From Owenia fusiformis (lineage: Eukaryota; Annelida; Polychaeta; Sabellida; Oweniidae): a stretch of DNA of 64,000 bases. The position numbers and the translations under genes are program-made. This document shows positions 46,662 through 59,377 of this stretch, one piece after another (within the stretch, counting starts at the first letter, position 1; each line of letters begins with the position of its first letter). The stretch is from NCBI GenBank assembly GCA_903813345.2, contig CAIIXF020000002.1, positions 8,265,555-8,329,554 on the forward strand, written 5' to 3'. The notes beneath the pieces were generated by a model, which was not told where the DNA came from, made no database searches, and saw nothing but the letters and a program-made list of their open reading frames with translations.

Positions 46662-49600
46662 ATGATGAATCCAATTTTAAGCATCAGTTTTGTCCTGATG
46701 TGTACAGCTGTTTGTGCAACTGTAGCAGAGGAGAGTGCCTGTTTAGGGGAGGACACCAGGTAAGACATTTTCAAAATCTTACCTGGGCAACACTTGACAT
46801 ATAAAAAGCGGTGGGGAGCGTGGGTGGTGGGCTTCAGTAAAGTAGTTTATGGCTTTGGGGATATCGGCTTATTTTGTTAAGTGCTTTTTGACCCCGAATG
46901 TTTTGCTTAATTTAAGTAAAAAAAATTGGATTCATACAATTTCTTGTTACACATCATATTCAGTTCATATTCCATACCATGCCCTTCCACTCCTATTTGG
47001 ATCTAGATTACCATTAATGTAAGGTAGGCCTACCATATTCTGCAGAAAAAGATTTCTCACGACTGAAAGGTCTATTCAGCTGAGAAGATTGCCTTATCAA
47101 TTTTTTAGTTCGTTAAGGAGAGCGGTTAATCTTGAAAAAAGATGGTCTACTATGTCTGGGTTTATTCACTCGTCAGATCATATCACAATTTTCTAGATCT
47201 TATAAAATTCTCTAATTTCCCAAAAAATCTTTTTGAATAAACTAACTTCCTCTTCTTTAACCAGTTTACTGAAGTCTCATGTCCATTCCATTTTGCATAT
47301 TGTTATCTTTTTTCGCTTTTAACATGACAGAATGTGACGTTATTGAGAAAAATGTGCACATATGGAAATTCTTTCGTCCTCCACATTTGCTAACAAAATC
47401 AACAATATGTTAGAAAACTAGAGTCGATGAGCAAAAGAAACATGTATGATTTATTTAGAATTGGTTATCTTAACAAAAAATGAGCAAAAAGGTAGTTCAG
47501 TCGACAGATTCTATTTTTCAATCTCTATGACGTCACAATTTGATATGAAAAAAATTAATACTTGTCAAATATTGTTTAAGTTATGAGCATTCAAAATTGA
47601 AAAATACTCAAAATATAAAGTGTCGAAATCGTAAATATGACAGATTTTTAGTGAAATAACTATTTTTTTAATAATAAAAATGAGCAAGAAATGTGAAAGG
47701 ATTGCACTCAATTTTAACTTCTTAGAAGTCAAGCTTACATCATGTACTTCTACAAAATCATTAAAACCATGTATGAAAATGCCACGGCGTGTGTAAAACT
47801 TAATCATTCAACTTATACAGAATCGTTTTCATGTGCTAGGGGTGTAAAACAAGGAGACTCGCTCAGTCCATTATTATTTAACATATATATAAACGATATT
47901 ATAACAAAGTTTGATAATGTTGGGAAATCTCCGTTCCTTGAAACTGAACATGTTACTAGTTTGCTATTTGCAGACGATTTAGTCATATTTGATACTAGTA
48001 AAGAAGGAATGCAGCTTAAACTAAACACTCTTGAATCCTTCTGTATTGACTGGAAACTTGAAATTAACATTGACAAAACAAAAATTATGAAATTCTGGAA
48101 ATGTGGCAAAGTTTGTCAAGAACGATTTCAAATAAATGGTAAGAATATACAAAATGTTCAAAGGTATACATATTTGGGAATTGTCTTAAGTGCTTCGGGA
48201 TCTTTTAAACCGGCCCAACAAAACATAAAAGAAAAAGCAAATAAAGCCATGTTTAAAGTTTATCAATTGACAAGCGGCACAGAGATGAAGTCTTCACTGA
48301 AAATGAAATTGTATGATCAACTTATCAAACCCGTCGCTTTATACGGTTCGGAAATATGGTGTAATGATATATATACCAAGCATGACTGCCAAACGATGTA
48401 CGTTTGGCCCTAAAAGTGCATCAGAACTAATAAAATCCTCCTATTGTACATCATCCTCTTTTTACTGTCTTCATACCAGAAATGAACAAATGTTCAGGGA
48501 ATGTAAAATTAAATGTAATGAATTAAACTTACTTAATAGATGACGAAATATTTTTTGAACTTTATAGAAATAGCTTAAAATGATATGTTACCTTATTATA
48601 CCTTATTATCTTATATTACGGAGAATCAAAGATACATTAATGCAACACTGTAAAAACACACGTGCAGGGCCTTTTTGCGACGTGTCAATTACAAGAATCA
48701 ACATAAAATTGAAATGCACAAACAATGAACAATAAAGACTATTTATAAGTGTAAACTAAACAAAATAAGAACATTCAATATACACAATGGCTATCATTTA
48801 CCATATAGTTTTTCATCTTAAGCAAATAAAATAAATCTTATCCAACTAAATCATTGAATAACTAACTATGGTGTTTAACTCAGACATGTTATACAATACA
48901 AAATTAATAGTAATAATGGTATTTACTATGCTATTTAAGGTAGTACTTCAGTATTATACAAAATTGATAGTAATAATGGTATTTACTATGCTATTTAAGG
49001 TAGTACTTCAGTATTATACAAAATTAATAGTAATAATGGTATTTACTATGCTATTTAAGGTAGTACTTCAGTATTATACAAAATTAATAGTAATAATGGT
49101 ATTTACTATGCTATTTAAGGTAGTACTTCAGTATTATACAAAATTAATAGTAATAATGGTATTTACTATGCTATTTAAGGTAGTACTTCAGTATTATACA
49201 AAATTAATAGTAATAATGGTATTTACTATGCTATTTAAGGTAGTACTTCAGTATTATACAAAATTAATAGTAATAATGGTATTTACTATGCTATTTAAGG
49301 TAGTATTTCAGAATTATACAAAATTAATAGTAATAATGGTATTTACTATGCTATTTAAGGTAGTACTTCAGTATTATACAAAATTAATAGTAATAATGGT
49401 ATTTACTATGCTATTTAAGGTAGTATTTCAGAATTATACAAAATTAATAGTAATAATGGTATTTACTATGCTATTTAAGGTAGTACTTCAGTATTATACA
49501 AAATTAATAGTAATAATGGTATTCACTATGCTATTTAAGGTAGTACTTCAGTATTATACAAAATTAATAGTAATAATGGTATTTACTATGCTATTTAAGG

Positions 49601-52600
49601 TAGTACTTCAGTATTATACAAAATTAATAGTAATAATGGTATTTACTATGCTATTTAAGGTAGTACTTCAGTATTATACAAAATTAATAGTAATAATGGT
49701 ATTTACTATGCTATTTAAGGTAGTACTTCAGTATTATACAAAATTAATAGTAATAATGGTATTTACTATGCTATTTAAGGTAGTACTTCAGTATTATACA
49801 AAATTAATAGTAATAATGGTATTTACTATGCTATTTAAGGTAGTACTTCAGTATTATACAAAATTAATAGTAATAATGGTATTTACTATACTATTTAAGG
49901 TAGTACTTCAGTATTATACAAAATTAATAGTAATAATGGTATTTACTATGCTATTTAAGGTAGTACTTCAGTATTATACAAAATTAATAGTAATAATGGT
50001 ATTTACTATGCTATTTAAGGTAGTACTTCAGTATTATACAAAATTAATAGTAATAATGGTATTTACTATGCTATTTAAGGTAGTACTTCAGTATTATACA
50101 AAATTGATAGTAATAATGGTATTTACTATGCTATTTAAGGTAGTACTTCAGTATTATACAAAATTAATAGTAATAATGGTATTTACTATGCTATTTAAGG
50201 TAGTACTTCAGTATTATACAAAATTAATAGTAATAATGGTATTTACTATGCTATTTAAGGTAGTACTTCAGTATTATACAAAATTAATAGTAATAATGGT
50301 ATTTACTATGCTATTTAAGGTAGTACTTCAGTATTATACAAAATTAATAGTAATAATGGTATTTACTATGCTATTTAAGGTAGTACTTCAGTATTATACA
50401 AAATTAATAGTAATAATGGTATTTACTATGCTATTTAAGGTAGTATTTCAGAATTATACAAAATTAATAGTAATAATGGTATTTACTATGCTATTTAAGG
50501 TAGTACTTCAGTATTATACAAAATTTATAGTAATAATGGTATTTACTATGCTAATTAAGGTAGTACTTCAGTATTATACAAAATTAATAGTAATAATGGT
50601 ATTTACTTTGCTATTTAAGGTAGTACTTCAGTATTATACAAAATTAATAGTAATAATGGTATTTACTATGCTATTTAAGGTAGTACTTCAGTATTATACA
50701 AAATTAATAGTAATAATGGTATTTACTATGCTATTTAAGGTAGTACTTCAGTATTATACAAAATTAATAGTAATAATGGTATTTACTATGCTATTTAAGG
50801 TAGTATTTCAGAATTATACAAAATTAATAGTAATAATGGTATTTACTATGCTATTTAAGGTAGTACTTCAGTATTATACAAAATTAATAGTAATAATGGT
50901 ATTTACTATGCTATTTAAGGTAGTATTTCAGAATTATACAAAATTAATAGTAATAATGGTATTTACTATGCTATTTAAGGTAGTATTTCAGAATTATACA
51001 AAATTAATAGTAATAATGGTATTTACTATGCTATTTAAGGTAGTACTTCAGTATTATACAAAATTTATAGTAATAATGGTATTTACTATGCTATTTAAGG
51101 TAGTATTTCAGTATTATACAAAATTAATAGTAATAATGGTATTTACTATGCTATTTAAGGTAGTACTTCAGTATTATACAAAATTAATAGTAATAATGGT
51201 ATTTACTATGCTATTTAAGGTAGTACTTCAGTATTATACAAAATTAATAGTAATAATGGTATTTACTATGCTATTTAAGGTAGTATTTCAGAATTATACA
51301 AAATTAATAGTAATAATGGTATTTACTATGCTATTTAAGGTAGTACTTCAGTATTATACAAAATTAATAGTAATAATGGTATTTACTATGCTATTTAAGG
51401 TAGTACTTCAGTATTATACAAAATTAATAGTAATAATGGTATTCACTATGCTATTTAAGGTAGTACTTCAGTATTATACAAAATTAATAGTAATAATGGT
51501 ATTTACTATGCTATTTAAGGTAGTATTTCAGAATTATACAAAATTAATAGTAATAATGGTATTTACTATGCTATTTAAGGTAGTACTTCAGTATTATACA
51601 AAATTAATAGTAATAATGGTATTTACTATGCTATTTAAGGTAGTATTTCAGAATTATACAAAATTAATAGTAATAATGGTATTTACTATGCTATTTAAGG
51701 TAGTACTTCAGTATTATACAAAATTAATAGTAATAATGGTATTTACTATGCTATTTAAGGTAGTATTTCAGAATTATACAAAATTAATAGTAATAATGGT
51801 ATTTACTATGCTATTTAAGGTAGTACTTCAGTATTATACAAAATTAGACAAGACAAAAGAATGGTCATTTGGAGACTTGAAACTGAGTGAAGTGCATTCC
51901 TACAAATATTTAGGTTATATTTTCCACAAAAACCTTAGAGACAATGACCACATGAATGAAACAGCCCTAAAAGCAAAAAAGCTTAATGGCTATATCAAAT
52001 ACACATTAAATAGACATATGAATGTTAAACGAATTGACTTTGGAAACCAACTTTATAAAAGTAAACTCTTATCCAGTGTCCTTCACTCATGTGCTATATG
52101 GGCTTCGGACAATAAATCTTATGAAACGCGCCTTAAGTCAATGCAATATAATGCAGGCCGCGCTATATTTGATATTAAAGGCACACCAGCATACGAAGCC
52201 ATTGTGTCTGATTTGGGTTGGACCCCCATGAAATATACGGTTTTAAAAAGACAAGTTGAGTACTATATTTATATCAAATCTAAAAAACCAACTTCACTTA
52301 ATGCAAGACTATTAGCTAGCATGGAGAAAAGGTTTGAAATGGGCAAAGGGAACCACTGGAACTATGTTAAACATATTGATGCTACCCTCAAACTGATGCA
52401 ATTAAGCGGTATCTCTGAAACTGCCGAAAATATTTCGTACAGTTACCATAAACAGATACTAGATCTCTCAAAAAAGTACATAAATGATGGTATTTTGGAA
52501 AAAAGTAGTCTCGACAAATACCATCAACTTAATCTGATCCCAAAAAAGGGAAGAGCAACATACCTTTATAATGATTATGACTTCCAGTCGTCACGCATAA

Positions 52601-55600
52601 AATTTTTAGCACGTGCTGGTAAGTTTAATCTAAACTCAGAGAAATCCAAATGGAAAAATCTTAACCCACCCATTTCACCCTACTGTGAAGAGTGCCCAGA
52701 CAAAATCGAAACCCTGGAGCACAGACTTTTTGAATGCCCCTCTTATGAAACTGCGAGAAACAAGTTTTATTTGGAAATGAAAAATCAAGTCCCTAGTCCA
52801 GTTTTAGAAGTATACCTTGAGTCAGAAACAAGCGATAAATTAAAATGGATAATAGGCGATGAGGCCAGGATTATAGGTGGACATGATATTAGCGTCACGG
52901 TAGATAGATTAAATAAAATATTACTGAAGAACATCTTCTGATTTTATATTTTTTAATGCATAATGGATGTTTTTAAAGTGATTTTAGTTAAGTTTCTTTA
53001 AGCCATGTATACAAAGTTTTAACTTTTGAGTATAGACGCACCCATTGAGAGTGCCACTGTTACAAATAGTGTAGTGTCTAAATAAATAAATAAAAAATAA
53101 AAAATAGTAATAATGGTATTTACTATGCTATTTAAGGTAGTATTTCAGAATTGATTGCACCTTTTCCAATGAAGTAGATTTTCTTGAAAAAACAAGGTAA
53201 AAGATATATTGATGGATAACAAAATATGTGAAAATAGAATGATCGACTGTTTGATTATTTCTTAAAAAATCATTTACTTCATTTTTTTCAATTACAAAAA
53301 GTTCCACAATGCAGATTTTCTTTACAAAAGTATTTATAGTAAAATTTACATCATCGCTTTCCACTGGGTCTAAAGAACCAGTGGCAAAAACGGTCAATTT
53401 GTTTCTCCCATTCATATGTGATGATTCATGGCCCGATTGTTAAGTCCACGGACCCAATCAGAATGCTCTGCTTTGTCATGTGACAAAATATTGAAAATGT
53501 TTAGACGGACTCAATAAAATTTGCATCATTGATTGGGCGATTGGTTTTGTGCCCTCTCACGTTACTCTGCAGGCAACTGCCAGGAGGAGCAATATTGAGA
53601 GTGAACTCCGCTGGGGTTTATTTACACAGTGGTTGGTTAAATCGGGCAGATTTATCAAGGTGATGTAGGAACAATCGAAACTTTGTCTTGATAAATCAGC
53701 ACGAGTGTGTCATTTAAAAAGTGATCAAGAAAATGTATTTTGGTTCAAAAATGAAAAAAATATATAAAATGATGATCTTGGTAGAGATGTTCCCCAACAT
53801 CACTGAGATTTTTCAATACTGACAAAAACTCCCCTGACATTTCTTTCACACATCAACCATGAATCAAAATACACAAAAATCTCTGATATTTTTAGTTCTT
53901 TTTGACCCCACTTTAAATTTAACTGACATGCTGGGAAAATGAACTAATTTTCCTGACATTTCTAGGTGTTTAAACCAGACATGTGGAGAAGACAAAAAAT
54001 GTCCAAATACATTTACGTGTAGAAAAGGCATTTGCTGTCGGTTCAAGACATACCGAGATTGTGGAGCCATCATGAGACATGCGTGCAAAAACATCCCAAA
54101 GAAGTGTCGAGGAGGAGGTTCAGAAAGCTGTCCCGAATCGACAAAATGTTACCAGGCAAAATCTAATCTCTTTAGTATGTGCTGTCCTATTAATGCATCA
54201 TGTACAGATGAGACCGGTGTTGACCACAGCCCGACAGATGAACCATGGATAAGTAATTACGATAAATGCAGTAAATGTCAATGTCTCAAGAATGGAATGA
54301 TAAAATGCAAATCCAGAAGGAAAAGTAAGTAACAAGGCATTAACATGTAAAATGTCTCTACCTGCCATTTGTTACATATACTGAACACCAAACTTCAACC
54401 ACTTTCTCAAAGACTTGAAGACCATAACAATATGTCACCACTTGTGGTGATGACAAAATGATAATATATATTATTCTAGTAGCGGAAGCAAACAATAGTT
54501 TTCTGCATGAGAAAAATGCAAGTTCTGAGCAGAAATTCTGCATGAAAAAGTCGATTTCTGCGATAAATTCTGCAAACAACGGCTTCATTTGATCTATCAC
54601 GAAATTGCAGGGAATTCAAATCTCATAACATTTTAGATGTAATCTTTAAGTGCAAAAGCAGGAAGTTGGAATATTTTAAACAGATTTCAAATATAACTCT
54701 AATTTTGTATTTTTTTTAATCATTTTTGTATCATTTTCTTAATTCGGACGGAATCTTCTTTGATTATAATGTAAGATAGCATTGAATGAATGGAACTTTA
54801 GCGTAAAGTAAACTTTGTTAATAATGATAAATTGACTGAATCATTGGTAGATATTGACAACAAGTATTATGCAAGTTCACAGAAAAATGCTCTCATTTTA
54901 ATGATTTTGGGATATTTTCCGATGAAATTTTCACATAATGTGTAATAAAATACATTTTCTTATTGATTCAATAAATATCAGCATCTCTAGCTGTATTGGT
55001 CAAAAAAATAATGGTTACTATGGTAACTTGACATTTGGGTAGATGGGGCACTATTTATGTCACACAATTCACCATTACAGAAATCTATCAATATGTGCAA
55101 ATGTATGATTTTTGAAATATACAGTATTCACTTTGTGAATTTATTGATTCAATAAATATCAGCATCTCTAGCTGTATTGGTTAAAAATAATGGTTACTAT
55201 GGTAACTTGGGTAGGTGGGGCACTATTTATGTCACACAATTCACCATTACAGAAATCTATCAATATTTGCAAATGTTTGAATTGAGATCTACAGTATTCA
55301 CTTCATGCATAAAATGCTTGTTCAATACTCCAAGCCCGTTACTCCGAAACCCATTAAGCCGAAACCAAACTTTATGAGAATGATATGCTGACGTATTTTT
55401 AGCTTTTGCCAATATCATGCCATGCCTTTTGGAAATTTAATGGCAGAAATGTATTCTGTTGTCCAAAGCTCTCTCAATTTGTATTCCATTAAGACGGACA
55501 GATATGAAGAAATTTTGACTTACCAACTAAGCATTGTGATCCAAATAAATTAAAAATTTTCCCTTTCGTGGTTCACTCTTTAATCAAAAAGGTACGGAAA

Positions 55601-58600
55601 TATGTCCTTAAAAAGCCCTCGAAAAGGCCAAAATTTAATTTGTCAATATTTTCCCATCATACATTTCACATAGCTATTTGCATGAAAGTTTTAAATCAAA
55701 CTAATTACCCAATTTTGTTTTTACACCTGCACGCTAAATAAAACAATGACACCACCGGAAGAATTGTTCTTTGTCATTGCTTTAATGGTCAGTATACCAA
55801 GTATAATCAAGAAAAGCTTGTACAATGGACAAAAAAATTCGAAAACGAGTACTATAGTTTTGCTTATGGACACAGATCCCATTGACCTTGTTAATAGCGA
55901 TGCATCTTCTTTGGTCAACTGCTCACTTGTGTGTGGGTTTTTAACATAACTATAATGCAATTTGAAGATGAATATTCTTATTTGGTTGTTGCATCGATGT
56001 TGCAATTTGTAATGTGGTAAGATTGAAATGAACATGTTGAAAGTCAAATAAATTAAATCATTTTTTCCAATATATTTTTTCCAGAATATTTTCTCACTTT
56101 TCAATCTTTGTTTTCACCAAGTTATGAATCAATACAATGAAAAAAATATCTGCTATATTAAGATTAGTAACGGATCAATCGAGAATTAAATTCAAACTTA
56201 AAACACGTACTGGTAAAAGATTTGTAAAACATGCACTTAAAGAAATTACAAAGAAAACAAATATGGTAGTGGGAACAATCTGGTCTTCTTGAATCGCTTG
56301 TACTTTCCCTTTGTTTGGCGCCTGTACCCAGTATCTAACAACAGTTCCAAAGTAGACAAGGGAAGAGAGGTCATGGGTCTTGAAAAGAGACTAAATTTGT
56401 CAATATTTTGACAGCTTGTCACCGCTGTGAGGTCACCATCGATGGATCTGTGAAACGATTTAAAAGAGGGGAAGTTTATTGGAAAAACTGCAAAAAATTT
56501 ACGTGTATATCTCCGAATCGCAGTGTTGCTGTGGGACCTTGTGGAAGTGGTAAAAAAGGTAATAATCCATTTTATTGCAGTCATTGGGAACGTAAGCAAG
56601 CTATACAGGCTCGTATAACCAGCTTACATATATTTCCATGACATTACAATGACGTCGTCATGTTTCATTTCTACCAAATTCCAATCACACCAAAAATGTT
56701 TGACACCATACAAACACACTACCCTTCCATGTGACCACGTTTAAAAGGGAAACAGGGTACAGGTAAGTTGCAAATGGAGGACGTGGCTTTAATTCCATAT
56801 TTCTGAACGTAAAATACATTTTACATTTATTTCTAGTGGTCTACCAGACATAGAATTGATTCATCAAGCAGTTTGTAGAATATTGTTGGCAAAAAAACAT
56901 TATAGGCAAAGATAGATAATAGTGGACGCATTGAAGCAAACCTCGAATGCAATACACGATACATTTCAGTAAATCAATCAACGTACAGGGAGCATGCAAG
57001 TTTCCCTTCGAAAATGTTACATTGATATGTAACAAAAAAAAACAGTTAACTGTTATTTAAACTGCGTGTCATCGTCTTATATGTGGATACGTTTTCCAAT
57101 ATGTTATTCAACTGTATTTTTGTGAATTAATTGTTTTTCTAAAATCTTAAGATGCATAAAAAGTCGTCCAAGAAATGTATCTTTACTTTGCTGTAAGGCA
57201 TAACATATTGTGAAACATTTTTACAATAATAGAGAAATAAAACGTCATATCAGCGCTACAGCAAATCGTGAAGAACAAAATGCTCTCAAGTCGTGGCATG
57301 ATAGTATTTTGAACATAATATTTTAAATGATCGGTTTTTGAGGACGGTAGTGAATTAGACCATTCAAGGGGTTATATAGAAAGATTCTTCACATTAATGA
57401 CTAAAATGCATATACGACGTCCTAAAAGCCTGTGTTTAAATCTACAAAATAATGTTTACTTTATTTGGATTAAAAAACAATTGATGACAACTTCAAAGCA
57501 TCAACAGTCGGCCTATTTGGCATTATTTTCACTGTTTGCAACATAAATGTACATGAGATCGGGACATAGTATGTCTGTATAATCAGCCTACTTTCTCGCT
57601 CCCTGTACTATTGAACAATTTACATTCCTTGTACCCTGTATTGATCAACTTTTGGAACTGTGTACCATGAACTATGACACATCAAATATTTTATACTATT
57701 TACATTCTTTCTTCAACTATCATATAACTTGGAACATGGACTTCACTACTGCACCACTGAAGTTCAGCGAATAGCAATATTGACTCACTCGGAGCACCAA
57801 ACTTATCATCCTTTTGACTAAGCAGTCAATATACTCAAAAGCGACCTGGTTGAAAACCCCAAAATTCACGCATGCGCGATCGAGGTAGGGTAGTGTGACA
57901 AAGCAAACAAACAAATCAACATTCAAATAAAATAGCCATGATTACAATTGGACGTGTTACAGGTTTGCAAAAACTTATATTTTCATCAGCAGGCAAATAT
58001 AGCTTTACATCCCGCTCTGAGTGGGCAGATATAGTATATCTGCCTGTGATGTTGGTATATTGGCCTTGGGATAATCCCAATATCCTGAACCTCATATAGG
58101 ATAATCTCTATATATACAGGGTGGGCCAAAAAAACAATACACAAGTTTAAAGATGAATATCATATGATATATGAGCCTGGCCATAGGAAAACCGGTCTTA
58201 TCACAAAAATTAAAATTGTGCTACAAAGCCAAACATGTGACCAAATTGAAGAGGAAAATGTGCTAAATTAAAATCTGACTTTTTGGTCTATATATGCAAG
58301 GAAAAATCGTTAAGTCATAAGTCATGGCTCATTTGAAAGGTCTTTTTGTGCTTTTTAAGATAAACAAAAAAGAAAATATTGAAAAATCTGTGATGAGACC
58401 CCTTTTCCTGTGGCCTGGCTCATATGTTAAACCATGCCATTTATTATATATTATTCGAAAGATAAATCATTTCTAAACAAGATGACATCAACTGACTGAA
58501 AAACTTTTGTTTTCCTGTGGAGTTAGAGGCTAAAATTGACACTAGGGGTGTCATGAGCGACCAAAAAATTAATCACTGCGGATTTCAACATTCTGGAAAA

Positions 58601-59333
58601 TGGAGAGAAATTTGTATTTATGGCACATTCAAAATAGGTACATTCATACAAGTTTAGTGCAAAATTCACCCATATTACTTAATATATCTCTTTGATTAAC
58701 TGTGTATTATTCTTAAACAAATATAATGATTCAGTCAAGCATATTGAGTGCAGCAATACGTAGGAGGAGTTTTGATTTTTTGTCATTCATGACACCCCTG
58801 GTCTCAATGTTAGCCTCTAACTCTATAAGAAAAGAAAGGTTATTCAATGGGATGGTGTAATATTGTTATGAGATGATTTATCTTTAAAATGATATATAAT
58901 ACATGGCATATGATTTAACATATAGCATAGAATATTCATCTTAAAAATTATGTATTGGTTTCTTTTGGCCCACGCTGTATAAATCAGTTTTGTTAGTATT
59001 AAATCAGTTTCATTTGTAATTCCGTAATAAATCAGTTTTGTTTGTATGTAATAAATCAGTTTGGTTAATATGTAATAAATAAGTTAATATGTTTTGAAAT
59101 TGAAACCCTTTACACAGGTCCTCCTGTGTTTACCCCCCTTGCAACGACGAGGGGAGGATGCATCAGACAGGCTCGAATAACAATCTGTTACTACTCTGCC
59201 AGTGTGGTTGGCCATAGAGCAGAATGCTCCAATGCTGTCGACCATGAAATAGAGATCATTACCAGTGCAACACACAGAGATGCTTGCCCAAAACCAGGAA
59301 AACGCATCTCAGAAGGTACCAGTGTTATTATAG
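46662..59333 (+). CDS. Secreted cysteine-rich protein with VWC-like domain, 3'-incomplete
   Basis: Four plus-strand exons join in phase: 46662-46759, 53966-54324, 56415-56549 and 59118-59333, all with GT..AG borders; 269 residues so far. Exon 1 encodes a hydrophobic signal peptide (MNPILSISFVLMCTAVCA), with cleavage likely near residue 19-22. Exon 2 has two similar blocks ending in a Cys pair (C39..C45..C51..C56C57 and C80..C88..C94..C105C106), then CSKCQCLKNGMIKC (134-147), a VWC-like half. Exon 3 (154-198) is a single VWC-type module: Cys, G-rich, YWKNC...FTC...GPC. Exon 4 adds four more cysteines. Exon 4 ends at a good donor (ATAGgtaagg), so at least one exon is missing, probably beyond the window. 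Intron 1 (7.2 kb) carries LINEs and a satellite. Function unknown; an extracellular binding role is only inferred. Confidence 0.8.
46760..47699. other. Start of intron 1 of the cysteine-rich gene
   Basis: It follows the donor at 46760. No coding exon or further structure was recognised on either strand before the LINE fragment. Confidence 0.4.
47700..48413 (+). pseudogene. LINE reverse transcriptase fragment
   Basis: The open frame from 47742 covers the RT palm and thumb: SFSCARGVKQGDSLSPLLFN, then LLFADDLVIF (the FADD catalytic motif), IDKTKIM and YTYLGIVLSASG, ending near YGSEIW. Endonuclease, fingers and C-terminal parts are missing, so it is truncated at both ends. It lies in intron 1 of the cysteine-rich gene, same strand. 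Clade not assigned. Confidence 0.85.
48414..48894. other. Spacer between LINE fragment and satellite
   Basis: AT-rich, no gene. A short stretch before 48895 resembles a degenerate satellite unit (gttatacaatac). Confidence 0.4.
48895..51846 (+). repeat. 60-bp satellite array, 49 units
   Basis: 49 full units of exactly 60 bp run from 48901 to 51840, with no indel. The unit starts AAATTAATAGTAATAATGG. By eye 38 units are type A (GTACTTCAGTATT), 10 are type B (GTATTTCAGAATT; starts 49261, 49381, 50401, 50761, 50881, 50941, 51241, 51481, 51601, 51721), and 51061 is a recombinant with only the first change. The length is a multiple of three, so one frame stays open throughout, repeating a hydrophobic 20-residue unit (TKLIVIMVFTMLFKVVLQYY). 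The other five frames hit stops in each unit. The array lies in intron 1 of the cysteine-rich gene. Confidence 0.97.
51847..53103 (+). pseudogene. 5'-truncated LINE inserted in the 60-bp array
   Basis: The sequence begins abruptly at DKTKEWSFG, the RT motif after the FADD palm, and continues through SYKYLGYIF, a long linker and a C-terminal CEECPDKIETLEHRLFECPSY zinc-finger-like motif (C-x2-C...H-x4-C) to a stop at 52939-52941. A short 3' UTR and an A-rich AAATAAATAAATAAA tail follow. It therefore lacks endonuclease and RT catalytic residues. The left junction is at unit position 6 and the array resumes at unit position 7 right after the tail, so the insertion lost no target bases. The open frame happens to be continuous with the array. 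Confidence 0.88.
53104..53152 (+). repeat. Last 60-bp satellite unit, separated by the LINE
   Basis: A single type B unit from its position 7 (ATAGTAATAATGG...GTATTTCAGAATT) follows the LINE tail directly. It shows that the array extended one more unit before the insertion. Confidence 0.92.
53153..53965. other. End of intron 1 of the cysteine-rich gene
   Basis: No exon was recognised. A minus-strand open stretch of 95 codons lies at 53128-53415 with no recognisable family and partly overlapping satellite sequence. The acceptor tttctag precedes exon 2 at 53966. Confidence 0.4.
54961..55305. repeat. 181-bp tandem duplication
   Basis: A block starting ATTGATTCAATAAATATCAG is present twice, from 54961 and from 55142, with a few substitutions and a short deletion in the second copy. 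It lies within intron 2 of the cysteine-rich gene (54325-56414), which otherwise shows nothing recognisable. Confidence 0.9.
56550..58116. other. Intron 3 of the cysteine-rich gene, left part
   Basis: No exon was recognised. A minus-strand open stretch at 57720-57926 has no convincing family match. Confidence 0.4.
58117..58977. mobile_element. 861-bp Tc1/mariner-type TIR element with internal fold-backs
   Basis: The ends are CAGGGTGGGCCAAAAAAAC and a diverged reverse complement (CAGCGTGGGCCAAAAGAAAC). They are flanked by TA at 58115-58116 and 58978-58979, and similarity continues for about 60 bp inward (AAGATGAATAT). Inside, two further inverted pairs are visible, about 58170-58200 with 58390-58435, and about 58435-58560 with 58785-58930. 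No transposase was found. Confidence 0.8.
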
Positions 59334-59377
59334 GTAAGGAAAAGAGGACTCTAGCTTTCAGACTGTGCCACAGCACC

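Noticed and set aside
48868-52941. A 1357-codon open frame as a giant membrane protein gene
   Set aside because: It is a 60-bp satellite that is open by periodicity, joined by chance to the C-terminal part of a 5'-truncated LINE. No promoter or splice evidence was seen.
53128-53415. A 95-codon minus-strand open frame
   Set aside because: It partly overlaps the satellite unit, has no recognised domain and lies within an intron.
57720-57926. A 68-codon minus-strand frame as a possible LINE remnant
   Set aside because: No RT or endonuclease motif could be aligned with confidence.
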